Shown piece by piece: positions 46,528 to 55,267 of a stretch of DNA of 64,000 nucleotides. Location of the stretch: assembly GCF_900105165.1 (NCBI RefSeq), contig NZ_LT629740.1:5704001-5768000 (forward strand), read 5' to 3'. This stretch comes from Mucilaginibacter mallensis (GTDB lineage Bacteria; Bacteroidota; Bacteroidia; Sphingobacteriales; Sphingobacteriaceae). Within the stretch, counting starts at the first letter, position 1. Every line of letters starts with the position of its first letter. The position numbers and the translations under genes are program-made. Below the pieces are notes generated by a model, which made no database searches, was not told the origin of the DNA, and worked only from the letters and a program-made list of their open reading frames with translations.

Positions 46528-46725
46528 TTTAGCTTTATTGATTTTTTTCTTGAAAATTCTCTTCTGGCATCGATTGTTATTTACCCTCTTTAAAGGGTTA
46601 ATAAGGTTGGTTCATAATTTATTTGATTAGTAGAGAGGTGAATAATGTTAGATATTTACTAATTCGATCCCAATTTAGGAAGGCATTAAAGCAAATGCCT
46701 AATTAATATACCACTCAACTCAACA

Positions 46726-46735
46726 CAAACGTTTG
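46726..46735. promoter_or_regulatory. LacI-type operator palindrome 1
   Basis: CAAACGTTTG, extended to ACAAACGTTTGT. A palindrome with a central CG flanked by AAA/TTT is the usual shape of LacI/GalR-family sites. It lies 199 bp before the GH43-GH35 start. Confidence 0.5.
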
Positions 46736-46852
46736 TTTGACGGTTATTTTAAATTAAGCATCTAAATCCCAAATGACTAATAATTAATTCGGGAAAGTCA
46801 ATCATTTTGTGGCAAGAGCAAGTATTTTAAGCCCCCGGGTAAAAATGTAACG

Positions 46853-46862
46853 CAAACGTTTG
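46853..46862. promoter_or_regulatory. LacI-type operator palindrome 2
   Basis: CAAACGTTTG again, 127 bp from site 1 and about 247 bp before the GH31 start. Two identical 10-bp palindromes in one intergenic region suggest joint control of both divergent genes by one LacI-type regulator, whose gene is not in the window. Confidence 0.5.
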
Positions 46863-47109
46863 TAATTGGTTGATTTTGGGCTTTAATATTTAATTATCAC
46901 CCTGGTATAGGATGCCCATAATATTTAGGTAGATCGAAGTTATGCTTTGCTACTACATTTTAAGATCTGCACTAAAATTCGATCAGCATATGACTCACGA
47001 ACTTATTATTTAAAAAAAACCACCATTCACAAAACCGGTTTAGCAAATTATTTATAACTTGGCACCAACCAATGGCTCAATAGCCACAACACTAATTTCC
47101 TGCTCAAAA

Positions 47110-49290
47110 ATGAAACTTAAAAAAGGACAACTGATTTTATTACTGATCGCTGTTTTGCAGTCGGCTGCAATTTTTACTGCTAATGCTCAAATCACTAAAA
47201 TCCCACACGGAATATTGGTAAAAGCAGGTGGGCAGCAAATAGGGTTATTAGCTGTTAAAGATGCAGCATTTTGTTTAAGCTTAAACGACTCTATAGCGCC
47301 ATCCACCATTAAAAGTGTTTTTATTGACGAGAGCAACAAAGCTATGACGTCTTATACGGTGATTTCGTCGCCTCCGTCATACGGGATTAAAACATCGTAT
47401 GGGAAATTGATGATTAATATTGATACCGAGGTATGGTCTTTATACGATGCTAACGGCCGGATGCTTATCCGTGACGGCATTTTTTCATCTACAGATACTT
47501 CGATAAAAATCACCCATACTACAGAAGGGGAGCTTTATGGCTCTGGAAATAAATCGACAAAAAAGCTTGAAAAAAACGAGTCTAATTCTTCTGCGGGAAA
47601 TGGCGTTGCCGACATTCCCTATTTTTGGAATAGCGCAGGTTACAGTGCGTTTGGCGTTTCGGCAAATGACAATAACCCGGCAACCTGGAACCGGACCCAG
47701 AATAAGACGGCCTTAACCTGGACGTTTGCCGGGAAAACAGCAAATTTATATCTGTGGCCTGCCAAAACCATGTATGATGGTGCAAGCGGATATGTAAAGC
47801 TTATTGGGCGGCCCAAACTACCGCCAAGATGGGCATTTGGTTACCTGCAAAGCCAATGGGGTTGGGCCGACAGTGCTTATATAGCTAATGTTGAAACTAA
47901 ATTCCGCACGCATAAATTGCCGGTAGATGCTTTTATCTTCGATTTTGAGTGGTACACCACCACACCTGATTATTCAGTAAAAAAAGAAGGTAAGGAAGGC
48001 TTTACCGATTTTACATTTAACCCCCAATTATTCCCCCACCCGGCCAAACAGATAGCCGAATTGAAAAGCCAGGGAATTAAATTTATTGGTATCCGTAAAC
48101 CAAGGCTGGGAAATAACCTGCTGCTGGATACAGCCAGGAAAAACGGCTGGCTGATCAACCCGAAAACTGATAGCCGTGATCTGAACTTTAGCAATGCCGG
48201 GCTGCGAAAATGGTTCGAAGAAAAAACCAGGCCACTACTTAACGCAGGTGTTGATGCCTGGTGGGACGACGAAGGCGAATCTTATTATACCTGTTATTAT
48301 TGGTGGAATACCGCCCAGCGCGACTTGCTGGCATCCGCCCGGCCAAATTATCGTCATTTTACACTAAACAGGTCATTTAGCCCGGGTAATCAGCGATTTG
48401 GCTATTGTACCTGGAGCGGCGATATTTATTCAACCTGGCCGTATTTGGCTGACGTGCCTAAGGACTTGCTTAATTTCAGCCTTGCAGGAATGTACTACGG
48501 TGCTTGCGACATTGGTGGCTTCCACGGCACACCAGCTAAAGAGCTGTTAGTCCGCTGGTTTCAGGCGGGCGTATTTTTCCCGATCATGCGCTCCCACTCC
48601 GATATTGGCACCACCGCGCGTTTCCCTTTTCTTTGGGGCAATGACGGCGAAGCAGCAATACGCAAAGCGCTTAACCTTCGCTATCAATTACTCCCCTATA
48701 TTTATAGCCTGGGGCATGAGGCCTATAACACCGGCGCCCCTATTATGCGGCCATTGGTGATGGAGTTTCCAACAGATACAACCATTGCCAACATGACGGA
48801 TGAATGGCTGGTTGGTAAGGGGTTATTGGCTGCGCCGGTATTGAATGAAGGTGGTAAACGGAAAATCTACTTCCCTAATGATACCTGGTATAACTACTAT
48901 AGCGGCGATGTGATCAGAGGCCCGAAAACTATTGCAGTTGATAAGGCGCTCGATGAAATACCTGTATATGTTCGCGCAGGTACAATACTTCCGGTGGGTC
49001 CTGTTATTCAATATTCTGAACAAACTTCCAGTACTCCGCTTGAAATCCATATCTACCCCGGAAAAAACGGCAGCTTTAAAATGGTTGAGGATGATGATAC
49101 ATCCTACAATTATACCAAAGACGATACAAGAACAACAGCCTATTTTTGGAGCGATAAAACTAAAACATTGACCTGGAAGGTAAGTGGCCGTTATTCCGGT
49201 AAAAACGTCTATAAAACTATTAAAGCGGTTTTAGGGAAGAAAGAAAAGGTGGCAACTTTAGGCAAAAAAGGAAGCGTAGTTTTTAAATAA
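47110..49290 (+). CDS. GH31 family glycoside hydrolase
   Basis: About 726 residues from ATG 47110, chosen because a signal peptide starts there (MKLKKGQLILLLIAVLQSAA, cut near ANAQ); the frame upstream has no signal. The N-terminal beta-sandwich holds 'LYGSGNKSTKKLEKNE'. The barrel begins at 'PPRWAFGYLQSQWGW'. The nucleophile Asp is in the 'DAWWDDEGES' region and the acid/base Asp in 'YCTWSGDIYSTW'. 'FFPIMRSHSD' is a usual GH31 segment. Family members are alpha-glucosidases and alpha-xylosidases; the context with GH2/GH35/GH43 fits xyloglucan or galactan side-chain attack, but the substrate is not settled. Confidence 0.88.
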   Translation: MKLKKGQLILLLIAVLQSAAIFTANAQITKIPHGILVKAGGQQIGLLAVKDAAFCLSLNDSIAPSTIKSVFIDESNKAMTSYTVISSPPSYGIKTSYGKLMINIDTEVWSLYDANGRMLIRDGIFSSTDTSIKITHTTEGELYGSGNKSTKKLEKNESNSSAGNGVADIPYFWNSAGYSAFGVSANDNNPATWNRTQNKTALTWTFAGKTANLYLWPAKTMYDGASGYVKLIGRPKLPPRWAFGYLQSQWGWADSAYIANVETKFRTHKLPVDAFIFDFEWYTTTPDYSVKKEGKEGFTDFTFNPQLFPHPAKQIAELKSQGIKFIGIRKPRLGNNLLLDTARKNGWLINPKTDSRDLNFSNAGLRKWFEEKTRPLLNAGVDAWWDDEGESYYTCYYWWNTAQRDLLASARPNYRHFTLNRSFSPGNQRFGYCTWSGDIYSTWPYLADVPKDLLNFSLAGMYYGACDIGGFHGTPAKELLVRWFQAGVFFPIMRSHSDIGTTARFPFLWGNDGEAAIRKALNLRYQLLPYIYSLGHEAYNTGAPIMRPLVMEFPTDTTIANMTDEWLVGKGLLAAPVLNEGGKRKIYFPNDTWYNYYSGDVIRGPKTIAVDKALDEIPVYVRAGTILPVGPVIQYSEQTSSTPLEIHIYPGKNGSFKMVEDDDTSYNYTKDDTRTTAYFWSDKTKTLTWKVSGRYSGKNVYKTIKAVLGKKEKVATLGKKGSVVFK

Positions 49291-49391
49291 TAAAATTATG
49301 CTCCACTTTGATATGATGAAAGGGAACCTAAAGACTGCAATGCAGCTAATAAATGGCTCTCGGTTATAGTTCTGTTGAAGCTATCCGGATA

Positions 49392-49425
49392 AAAAAAGCC
49401 TTTAACTTTTGTTAGAGGCTTTTTT
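49392..49425. terminator. Bidirectional intrinsic terminator
   Basis: AAAAAAGCC pairs with GGCTTTTTT, and TAAC/GTTA pairs inside around a TTTT loop. The T-run follows the stem on both strands. It lies between the convergent GH31 gene and the barrel-protein gene at 49551. Confidence 0.7.
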
Positions 49426-49433
49426 GCGTTTAT

Positions 49434-49486
49434 GTAGTCGGAGACTACAAGCATAGTCGTGCGAAGTTTGGAAACTTCGCACAGCG
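49434..49486. repeat. Double-hairpin intergenic repeat, copy A
   Basis: GTAGTC-GGA-GACTAC, spacer AAGCATAGTC, then GTGCGAAGTTT-GG-AAACTTCGCAC (49459-49482) and AGCG. Lies in a convergent intergenic region. Confidence 0.75.
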
Positions 49487-49550
49487 TGCGATTTCTGTTA
49501 GCGAAAAGTTTGAAGGTCAACAAACCGATAACAAATAAACCGTCAGATTT

Positions 49551-50477
49551 TTAAAAATCATAACTAATCCCACTCTGGAATATAAATGAATTTTGACGGT
49601 AGGAGATGTTAGGTTTCCGGTCGTTGAGCTTAGTAAGCCCGTCGAATGGTACTTTTTGATCTATATTAAATGTTTGCAGCTTTTGCATAAACGTATGGCC
49701 GGCTATAACATTTAATTTCCATCGCCGGGCAAGTTTAAGGTCGTAAATGAGGCCTGCACTATTCTGCTGCAAATGGATATATTGCTGTTCCTCACCCTCA
49801 TTTAACCGGTACATACTTCCGTTTACTGCTGCTGTAATACCCAGTGATTGTATTTCTGATAGCTTATACTTTAAGGATGCTCTGACGGGTATAACGCCAG
49901 TTAAACTTAATTTGTTACTGATCGCCCAGTCGATATCAGGTATAGGCAGCAGGAACTTGCCGGAGTAGTTGCTGGTATAGGCGAGCGTGATACCATATTT
50001 GAAAGATTGACTGGGGCGAAAACCAATGCGTATACCGGCCGTATAAAGAATATCCCCGGCTGTGATACTTCGGTTAAAATCAGATCCTATGGTTGCCAAG
50101 CCTACAAATGAGATACTGGTGATGCTGGAAAGGGAATAGTTTGCCAACAAAGGAATGGTTATAGAGTGAAATTCATCACTGCCTATATTATGTTCGTTTG
50201 AAAGGAAAAGGCCCTGGTAACGGATGCCTGTCTTTATAAAAATGGGATGAGCTGCTGAAAAATCTTTATATAAGGGGATACCGATATCAACAATAGGTTG
50301 CTGCATTGTGAAAGTACTTCCGTTAACATCAACAGGCGATACAACATTACTTACAGTTACACCACCCAGCAATGGTGCAGTTGTTATAAATTTTTTGTGC
50401 ATGCTAATGCTATCAACGTTTTGGCAATAGCTAAGTACAGGCAATAGCATGCTTATCAAGAATAAGCTCGTTTTCAT
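49551..50477 (-). CDS. Probable outer-membrane beta-barrel protein
   Basis: A 308-residue protein with a signal peptide ending near LSYCQ. It has alternating amphipathic strands throughout ('FIKTGIRYQGLFLS', 'FKYGITLAYTSNYSGKF', 'LKYKLSEIQSLGITAAVNGS') and ends in a phenylalanine (SGISYDF), the usual outer-membrane barrel signature. It resembles the uncharacterised DUF6268-type barrels of this phylum; I am not sure of that family. It lies 487 bp downstream of the marR start and on the same strand, 38 bp after the MarR gene, so the two may be co-transcribed. Confidence 0.65.
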   Translation of the reverse strand: MKTSLFLISMLLPVLSYCQNVDSISMHKKFITTAPLLGGVTVSNVVSPVDVNGSTFTMQQPIVDIGIPLYKDFSAAHPIFIKTGIRYQGLFLSNEHNIGSDEFHSITIPLLANYSLSSITSISFVGLATIGSDFNRSITAGDILYTAGIRIGFRPSQSFKYGITLAYTSNYSGKFLLPIPDIDWAISNKLSLTGVIPVRASLKYKLSEIQSLGITAAVNGSMYRLNEGEEQQYIHLQQNSAGLIYDLKLARRWKLNVIAGHTFMQKLQTFNIDQKVPFDGLTKLNDRKPNISYRQNSFIFQSGISYDF

Positions 50478-50515
50478 TTTTGTTAAATGTTTTTTATGAT
50501 TAAAAAATTGTCACG

Positions 50516-50965
50516 TTAGTGAGGATCGACTATCTCGATCAACTTCAGCATTATTTTGTTAAACTCTTTTCTTTCCACTTCTGTTAGCCCCGCTGCCAGT
50601 GCAGTGTTATACTTTTCAATTATAGTATCGCCCTGCATTGCCAGGCTTTCTCCTTTTGCTGTTAATTTCACACATGTTTTTCGCTTATCAACGGTGTCCT
50701 TAATAACTATAGCCATATCGTTTTTTACTAAAAAAGATATTGTTCTATTAACGGATGCTTTATCACGTCGCAGGTTTGAGCAGATAGCCTGTTGTGATAC
50801 CCCTCCTGTGTAATATAGGCTTAGAAGAACCGGCACCTGGTCCATCTCGAGGGGAAATCCATGCTCACGAAAATTTTTATCACATCCTTTATACATGTTA
50901 TTATAAAGACGGCCAATTTGTGCGACCAATATTGGCGGAACAGGAAGATCGTTTTTTTGAGTCAT
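50516..50965 (-). CDS. MarR-family transcriptional regulator
   Basis: About 149 residues from ATG 50965. A TTG further upstream would start inside the operator palindrome and was rejected. Winged helix: 'DQVPVLLSLYYTGGVSQQAI', 'LRRDKASVNRTISFLVKNDM', wing 'VDKRKTCVKLTAKGESL'. MarR proteins are dimeric repressors that usually bind their own promoter and leave it when they bind a small phenolic or lipophilic ligand. A TACCTTTG -7 box on the minus strand (50970-50977) sits so close that the transcript would be nearly leaderless. It probably controls the barrel-protein gene behind it. Confidence 0.85.
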   Translation of the reverse strand: MTQKNDLPVPPILVAQIGRLYNNMYKGCDKNFREHGFPLEMDQVPVLLSLYYTGGVSQQAICSNLRRDKASVNRTISFLVKNDMAIVIKDTVDKRKTCVKLTAKGESLAMQGDTIIEKYNTALAAGLTEVERKEFNKIMLKLIEIVDPH

Positions 50966-50973
50966 ACAGCAAA

Positions 50974-51011
50974 GGTATAAAATTGGTTGATATATCAACC
51001 AATTTTATACC
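50974..51011. promoter_or_regulatory. 38-bp perfect palindrome, MarR operator overlapping its promoter
   Basis: The left half is GGTATAAAATTGGTTGATA and the right half is its exact reverse complement. The centre, TTGATATATCAA, is the usual MarR-box form. The minus-strand -33 TTG lies inside the palindrome, 18 bp from TACCTTTG, so binding would block marR transcription. A transcript hairpin is a less likely reading. Confidence 0.65.
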
Positions 51012-51069
51012 TTTTTTATTATTCTTTGTTGATTACATTTTGTGTCAATCGAAAAAATATGAAATAAAA

Positions 51070-51101
51070 TTTGTGTCGTTATTTGGCGTCACGTATATTT
51101 G
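51070..51101 (+). promoter_or_regulatory. Bacteroidota-type promoter of the arsR gene
   Basis: -33 element TTTG at 51070-51073 and -7 element TATATTTG at 51094-51101 with 20 bp between, matching the TTTG-N-TAnnTTTG consensus of this phylum. The start is expected near 51105, giving a ~15-base leader to ATG 51120. Confidence 0.65.
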
Positions 51102-51102
51102 T

Positions 51103-51114
51103 CGTCAAATGACG
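51103..51114. promoter_or_regulatory. Candidate ArsR operator
   Basis: CGTCA-AA-TGACG, a perfect 5-bp dyad directly behind the -7 element and over the expected transcription start, fitting autorepression by the ArsR protein encoded next. Confidence 0.45.
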
Positions 51115-51119
51115 GCATA

Positions 51120-51467
51120 ATGATATTAAGACGAGATATTTTTCAGGCAATAGCCGACCCCACAAGAAGGGCAATCCTGGTTCTTCTTGCTTCACAAACC
51201 ATTACAGCAGGTGCGATAGCCGATAATTTTGATGGCGCCAGGTCCACAATTTCCAAGCATATTCAAATACTAACCGAATGTGGATTGGTAGAATCAAACC
51301 AACTGGGCCGGGAGATTTATTATCAGATCAAAATCGATAAAATGAAAGAAATTGACCTTTGGATGGAACAATTACGCCTGATTTGGGAAGCCCGGTTTGA
51401 TAACCTTGATAATTATATAACAAAAATTCAAAATGATAGAAATTATGGAAAGAACAGAAAATCGTGA
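51120..51467 (+). CDS. ArsR-family transcriptional regulator
   Basis: About 115 residues from ATG 51120. A TTG at 51099 would start inside the promoter and was rejected. Winged helix: 'IFQAIADPTRRAILVLLASQ', 'AIADNFDGARSTISKHIQIL', 'GLVESNQLGREIYYQI'. The metal-binding ELCV box of classical ArsR is absent. This is the subgroup that pairs with SRPBCC (AHSA1) proteins, as here, where the next gene overlaps by 23-35 bp. Confidence 0.88.
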   Translation: MILRRDIFQAIADPTRRAILVLLASQTITAGAIADNFDGARSTISKHIQILTECGLVESNQLGREIYYQIKIDKMKEIDLWMEQLRLIWEARFDNLDNYITKIQNDRNYGKNRKS

Positions 51468-51903
51468 AATGCAGATTACAAGAACATTTAAAGCTCCCAT
51501 TGAATTGATGTGGGAGGTTTGGACCAGCCCCGAACATGTTATAAATTGGTGGGGGCCAAACGGATTCACCTCTACTATTCACAAAATGGATGTAAAAGAA
51601 GGTGGAGAATGGACATTGACAATGCACGGCCCAGATGGGACAGACTATGCAAACAGAAGCATTTTTAAGGAGATAGTTCCGTTTAAGAAAATTGTGTTTG
51701 AACACTTCAATCCGCATTTTATTGCTACAATTCTTTTTGAACCCAAAGGTGAAGAAACCCAAATGGATTGGTCTATGCTATTCGATACTGCAGAAATGCG
51801 TGAAACTATAATCAGGGTACATAAAGCTGATGACGGGCAAAAACAGAACATTGAAAAACTTGAAAAATATCTTGATCAAGTTAAATTCAATTTAAAAAAG
51901 TAG
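51433..51903 (+). CDS. SRPBCC (AHSA1-like) domain protein
   Basis: A 156-residue protein with the START/Bet v1-like fold: 'ITRTFKAPIELMWEVWTSPE', 'VINWWGPNGFTSTIHKMDVKEGG' and the closing long helix 'IEKLEKYLDQV'. Such proteins hold hydrophobic ligands in a cavity; the ligand is unknown. ATG 51445 is an equally good start. Overlap with arsR indicates one transcript under the promoter at 51070. Confidence 0.85.
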   Translation: MIEIMERTENREMQITRTFKAPIELMWEVWTSPEHVINWWGPNGFTSTIHKMDVKEGGEWTLTMHGPDGTDYANRSIFKEIVPFKKIVFEHFNPHFIATILFEPKGEETQMDWSMLFDTAEMRETIIRVHKADDGQKQNIEKLEKYLDQVKFNLKK

Positions 51904-51912
51904 AAGTTTTGT

Positions 51913-51964
51913 GTAGTCGGAGACTACGAGCATAGTGGTACGAAGTTTTAAACTTCGTACAGCG
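51913..51964. repeat. Double-hairpin intergenic repeat, copy B
   Basis: GTAGTC-GGA-GACTAC, spacer, then GTACGAAGTTT-TAAACTTCGTAC (51938-51960). The stem base pair that is G-C in copy A is A-T here, so pairing is kept. Lies between convergent genes. Confidence 0.75.
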
Positions 51965-51992
51965 GGTTAAGTTTCTTCTACTAATCACATAA

Positions 51993-52075
51993 GGTGTCAT
52001 GCTGAGGCACTCGAAGCATGTGGGCAAAGGCTTCTACGCTTAGCTTTCGAGTACCCCAGGGTGGCACCCTTTTTT
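51993..52075. repeat. Second intergenic repeat family, copy 1
   Basis: A long imperfect inverted repeat opening GGTGTCATGCTGAG and closing CAGGGTGGCACCCTTTTTT, with CTCGAAGC / GCTTTCGAG inside. It matches the reverse complement of the copy at 57230. The T-run end suggests it also terminates the SRPBCC transcript. Confidence 0.65.
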
Positions 52076-52094
52076 GAATATTACCTGTTTTCAA

Positions 52095-52859
52095 TTATAA
52101 TTGCATACCACCTGCAACTTCAATACGCTGCCCATTTACCCACCGGGCATCTTCGGTACATAAAAAGGCTACTACACCGCCAATATCCTCCGCAACGCCC
52201 GGCCTGCCTAAGGCGGTTACACTGCTCACCATTTTCTGTAGTTGTTCATCAGAGCGAAGATGCGCGTTACCAAAATCGGTCATGACAGCTCCAGGAGCCA
52301 CAACATTAGCCCTGATCTTTCGCTCACCCAGTTCCTTCGCCAGGTATTTGGTAAATGTTTCCACCGCCGTTTTCAGTGAGGCATATACCGATGAGCCCGG
52401 TACTGTAACACGGGTAAGTCCGCTCGAAATATTTACAATGCCCCCGCCGTCATTTATCAGCGGTAAAAGCTTTTGGGTAAGAAAATAGACGCCTTTAAAA
52501 TGGATGTTCATTAGCCCGTCAAAGAATTCTTCGGTTACCTCAGCAATGGGTGAATAACCACCAATACCGGCATTGTTGATTAGATAATCAATATGGCCGG
52601 TGTTAAAGGTATTGGTTAAAACATCTTTTAACCTTGCGGCGAAAGAGGCAAATGACTTAAGATCGCCAGTATTTAAGTGCAGTATGGCTGCTTTTTGCCC
52701 TTGTTTTTCAATTTGCGCAGCTACGTTTTGTGCAGCTTCTTCGTTGCTGTTATAAGTGAGTATGATATCTAATCCTTTCTCTGCCAGGCGTAAGGCCATG
52801 TCTTTTCCCAGTCCGCGGCTGCCGCCGGTTACCAGTGCTATTTTATTTTTATTTTCCAT
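52095..52859 (-). CDS. SDR-family oxidoreductase
   Basis: A 254-residue classical short-chain dehydrogenase. NAD(P) motif TGGSRGLG (residues 11-18), 'NNAG' motif in 'YLINNAGIGG', catalytic Ser in 'VNISSGLTR', Tyr and Lys in YASLK, and the end 'WVNGQRIEVAGGMQL' usual for FabG-like enzymes. The substrate is unknown; the closest general type is 3-oxoacyl or sugar reductase. It stands alone, divergent from the PanE-like gene. Confidence 0.9.
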   Translation of the reverse strand: MENKNKIALVTGGSRGLGKDMALRLAEKGLDIILTYNSNEEAAQNVAAQIEKQGQKAAILHLNTGDLKSFASFAARLKDVLTNTFNTGHIDYLINNAGIGGYSPIAEVTEEFFDGLMNIHFKGVYFLTQKLLPLINDGGGIVNISSGLTRVTVPGSSVYASLKTAVETFTKYLAKELGERKIRANVVAPGAVMTDFGNAHLRSDEQLQKMVSSVTALGRPGVAEDIGGVVAFLCTEDARWVNGQRIEVAGGMQL

Positions 52860-52973
52860 CTTGTAATTTTTTTACAAAGATGACAAGCAAAGCCCGATGC
52901 TTGTTTGTGTCAATCAATCCATTGTTTGTATAAATCAAATAACAATTCCTATGAGGTTCTACATCTGCTTCCG

Positions 52974-53022
52974 CGAGCTTCCAGCTCGTGGTGGCGCATG
53001 GTTTCAGTTTACAAACTGAACC
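52974..53022. repeat. Divergent relative of the double-hairpin repeat (copy E)
   Basis: CGAGCT-TCC-AGCTCG (52974-52988), a short spacer, then GGTTTCAGTTT-AC-AAACTGAACC (53000-53022). Same two-hairpin order and the same AGTTT/AAACT core as copies A-D, but the stems differ in sequence. In a divergent intergenic region. Confidence 0.5.
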
Positions 53023-53091
53023 ATAAGAAAGAAGAGATTTTGTAAGTTTGCGACTACAAGTTGAGTAATATTAAATCAACCTGTACATATT

Positions 53092-54006
53092 ATGCCTGAT
53101 CAATCTGTTAAAAACATATACCTTTTAGGCTTAGGTGCGTTAGGCGGCCTTATTGCGGCAAAATTACATGATGCTTTCCCAGATTCAGTAAAAATAATTG
53201 CAGACCTAAAACGGCAGCAAACAATCCAGCAAACGGGACTAACCGTAAACGGTAAAACAATCTCCTTTCAATTTATTACCCCCAGCCATGGTCATGGCGA
53301 AGCTGACCTGGTAATTATAGCCGTAAAAAATGCCCAGCTCGCGCAGGCTATACAGGATATTAAAAGCTTTATTGGTGAAAATACGATAGTTATTTCTTTA
53401 CTCAACGGTATATCCAGCGAAGAACTAATCGGCAACGGAATTGGCCATGAACATTTGCTGTATGCGTATGGTGTTGGGATGGATGCTGTTCGCGAAAGCT
53501 CGGAGATCCGTTATACCAATCCGGGTAAGATCGTATTTGGCGAAAAGGATAATCACGAACTATCAGACAGGGTTAAGTTTGTGAAAGAACTATTTGATAA
53601 GGCGCAGATCCCCTATAATGTCCCGGTTGATATGAACAAAGCGCTTTGGAGCAAGTTTATGATGAACACCGGCATAAACCAAGCCTCTGCCGTATTAAAA
53701 GCCCCATACGGTGCTTTTCAGTTACCGGGCGAGGCACGTGAGCTGATGCTGGCTGCAGCCGGGGAAGTAATGGAGCTTTCGGTCCATTACGGTGTAAATT
53801 TAACGCAGGCAGATGTGGATGATTTCCTGAAAATTCTGGGCACTTTAGATTCTGCGGGAAAAACTTCTATGCTACAGGATGTGGAAGCCGGACGGGAAAC
53901 AGAAGTAGATTTATTTGCCGGTACTGTTTTAGCAATGGGTAAGCAATATAACCTGCAAGCTCCCGTAAACGAGATGCTGTACAAAAAGATTAAAAGCCTC
54001 AGGTAG
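53092..54006 (+). CDS. Ketopantoate reductase (PanE/ApbA) family protein
   Basis: A 304-residue protein with an N-terminal Rossmann fold (GLGALGG, residues 13-19), 'LVIIAVKNAQL' and 'VISLLNGISSEE'. The C-terminal helical domain has the catalytic Lys in 'NKALWSKFMMNTGINQ' and the usual 'TSMLQDVEAGRETEVD'. The family reduces ketopantoate with NADPH in the pantothenate route, but many members act on other keto acids. A TAAGTTTG -7 box at 53043-53050 may drive it; no -33 partner was seen. Confidence 0.85.
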   Translation: MPDQSVKNIYLLGLGALGGLIAAKLHDAFPDSVKIIADLKRQQTIQQTGLTVNGKTISFQFITPSHGHGEADLVIIAVKNAQLAQAIQDIKSFIGENTIVISLLNGISSEELIGNGIGHEHLLYAYGVGMDAVRESSEIRYTNPGKIVFGEKDNHELSDRVKFVKELFDKAQIPYNVPVDMNKALWSKFMMNTGINQASAVLKAPYGAFQLPGEARELMLAAAGEVMELSVHYGVNLTQADVDDFLKILGTLDSAGKTSMLQDVEAGRETEVDLFAGTVLAMGKQYNLQAPVNEMLYKKIKSLR

Positions 54007-54136
54007 CTGTGTGATTTAAATTGCGATTGTCCTAAAATCATCTTATTATTGCTTCCTGTTGAAGCGTTATGATATTTCGCGTTTAACAAAGGACAAACCG
54101 TACTCCAAATACCCCTTTTACCTATTTTACCAATAA

Positions 54137-55267
54137 ATGAATCAAGTTCCTGCTCAACTCGAAACTAAAAGTCATTATGAAATCCTCGACGGCCTGCGTG
54201 GCGTAGCTGCCATTTTGGTTGTTACCTTTCATATTTTTGAAGCTTATGCAAACGATAATCGTTTCACTCAAATGATTAATCACGGTTATCTGGCGGTTGA
54301 TTTCTTTTTCCTGCTGTCGGGTTTTGTGGTGGCTTATGCTTATGATGACCGTTGGGGAAAAATGACCCAATGGGACTTTTATAAACGCCGCCTGATCCGT
54401 TTACAGCCAATGGTTATTATGGGTACCATCATAGGTGCACTGCTTTTTTATTTTCAGGGTGGTACGCTTTTTCCGATCATCAACCAAATACCGGTTTGGA
54501 AAATGCTGCTAGTTATGCTGGTTGGTTTCACCATGATCCCGCTTACACCGGGCCTGGATATCCGTGGCTGGCAGGAAATGCACCCGCTGAATGGCCCGGC
54601 ATGGTCGTTGTTTTTTGAATACATCGCTAATATTCTGTATGCGCTGATATTCCGTAAATTCTCTAAAACATTGCTGAGCATATTTGTAGTAATATTCGCT
54701 TTACTGCTGATCCACTATACCGTAATGGGGCCACAGGGCGATGTTATTGGTGGTTGGAGCGTTGATAAAACCCAGCTTAATATTGGCTTTACGCGTTTGC
54801 TTTATCCATTTTTTGCAGGCATGCTATTATGCCGGGTTGGAAAGCTGATACATATTAAATGGGCCTTTGCTGTTTGCAGCCTCATGATAGTTATTATACT
54901 TTTTATGCCGAGGATCGGCGGCCCTGAGCATCTCTGGATGAACGGTTTGTATGAATCATTCTGCATTATTATTCTTTTCCCGCTGATCGTGTCCATAGGC
55001 GCGGGTGGTAAAATAAAGAGCAAGTCGGGTATTAAAGTTTGCAAGTTTTTTGGCGATATCTCTTATCCTATTTACATCACGCATTACCCACTCATATACC
55101 TTTACACCGCCTGGGTGGTGGATAATAAGGTACCAATGGCGTATGGTATTTGGGTTGGATTGGGAGTGCTTATTCTTGCCGTTACCATTGCCTACGCCTG
55201 CCTTAAGCTTTATGATGAGCCGGTGCGTGAATGGCTCAGGAAACGTTATCTGGTTAAAAAGGCTTAG
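54137..55267 (+). CDS. Acyltransferase 3 family membrane protein
   Basis: A 376-residue protein with about ten membrane segments. It opens with the family motif 'ILDGLRGVAAILVVTFHIFE' (conserved His) and 'FFFLLSGFVVAYAYDDRW', and later 'ISYPIYITHYPLIYLY'. Such proteins (OafA/YrhL type) move acyl groups onto sugars or polysaccharides at the membrane. Substrate unknown. It lies 130 bp after the PanE-like gene and appears to be separately transcribed. Confidence 0.88.
   Translation: MNQVPAQLETKSHYEILDGLRGVAAILVVTFHIFEAYANDNRFTQMINHGYLAVDFFFLLSGFVVAYAYDDRWGKMTQWDFYKRRLIRLQPMVIMGTIIGALLFYFQGGTLFPIINQIPVWKMLLVMLVGFTMIPLTPGLDIRGWQEMHPLNGPAWSLFFEYIANILYALIFRKFSKTLLSIFVVIFALLLIHYTVMGPQGDVIGGWSVDKTQLNIGFTRLLYPFFAGMLLCRVGKLIHIKWAFAVCSLMIVIILFMPRIGGPEHLWMNGLYESFCIIILFPLIVSIGAGGKIKSKSGIKVCKFFGDISYPIYITHYPLIYLYTAWVVDNKVPMAYGIWVGLGVLILAVTIAYACLKLYDEPVREWLRKRYLVKKA

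Larger units (their letters stand above)
46528..47109. other. Divergent control region of the glycosidase genes
   Basis: 582 bases between divergent genes with no coding sequence. It contains two CAAACGTTTG palindromes (46726-46735, 46853-46862), annotated separately. No clear TAnnTTTG box at an expected distance was found. The rest is AT-rich and featureless. Confidence 0.5.
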
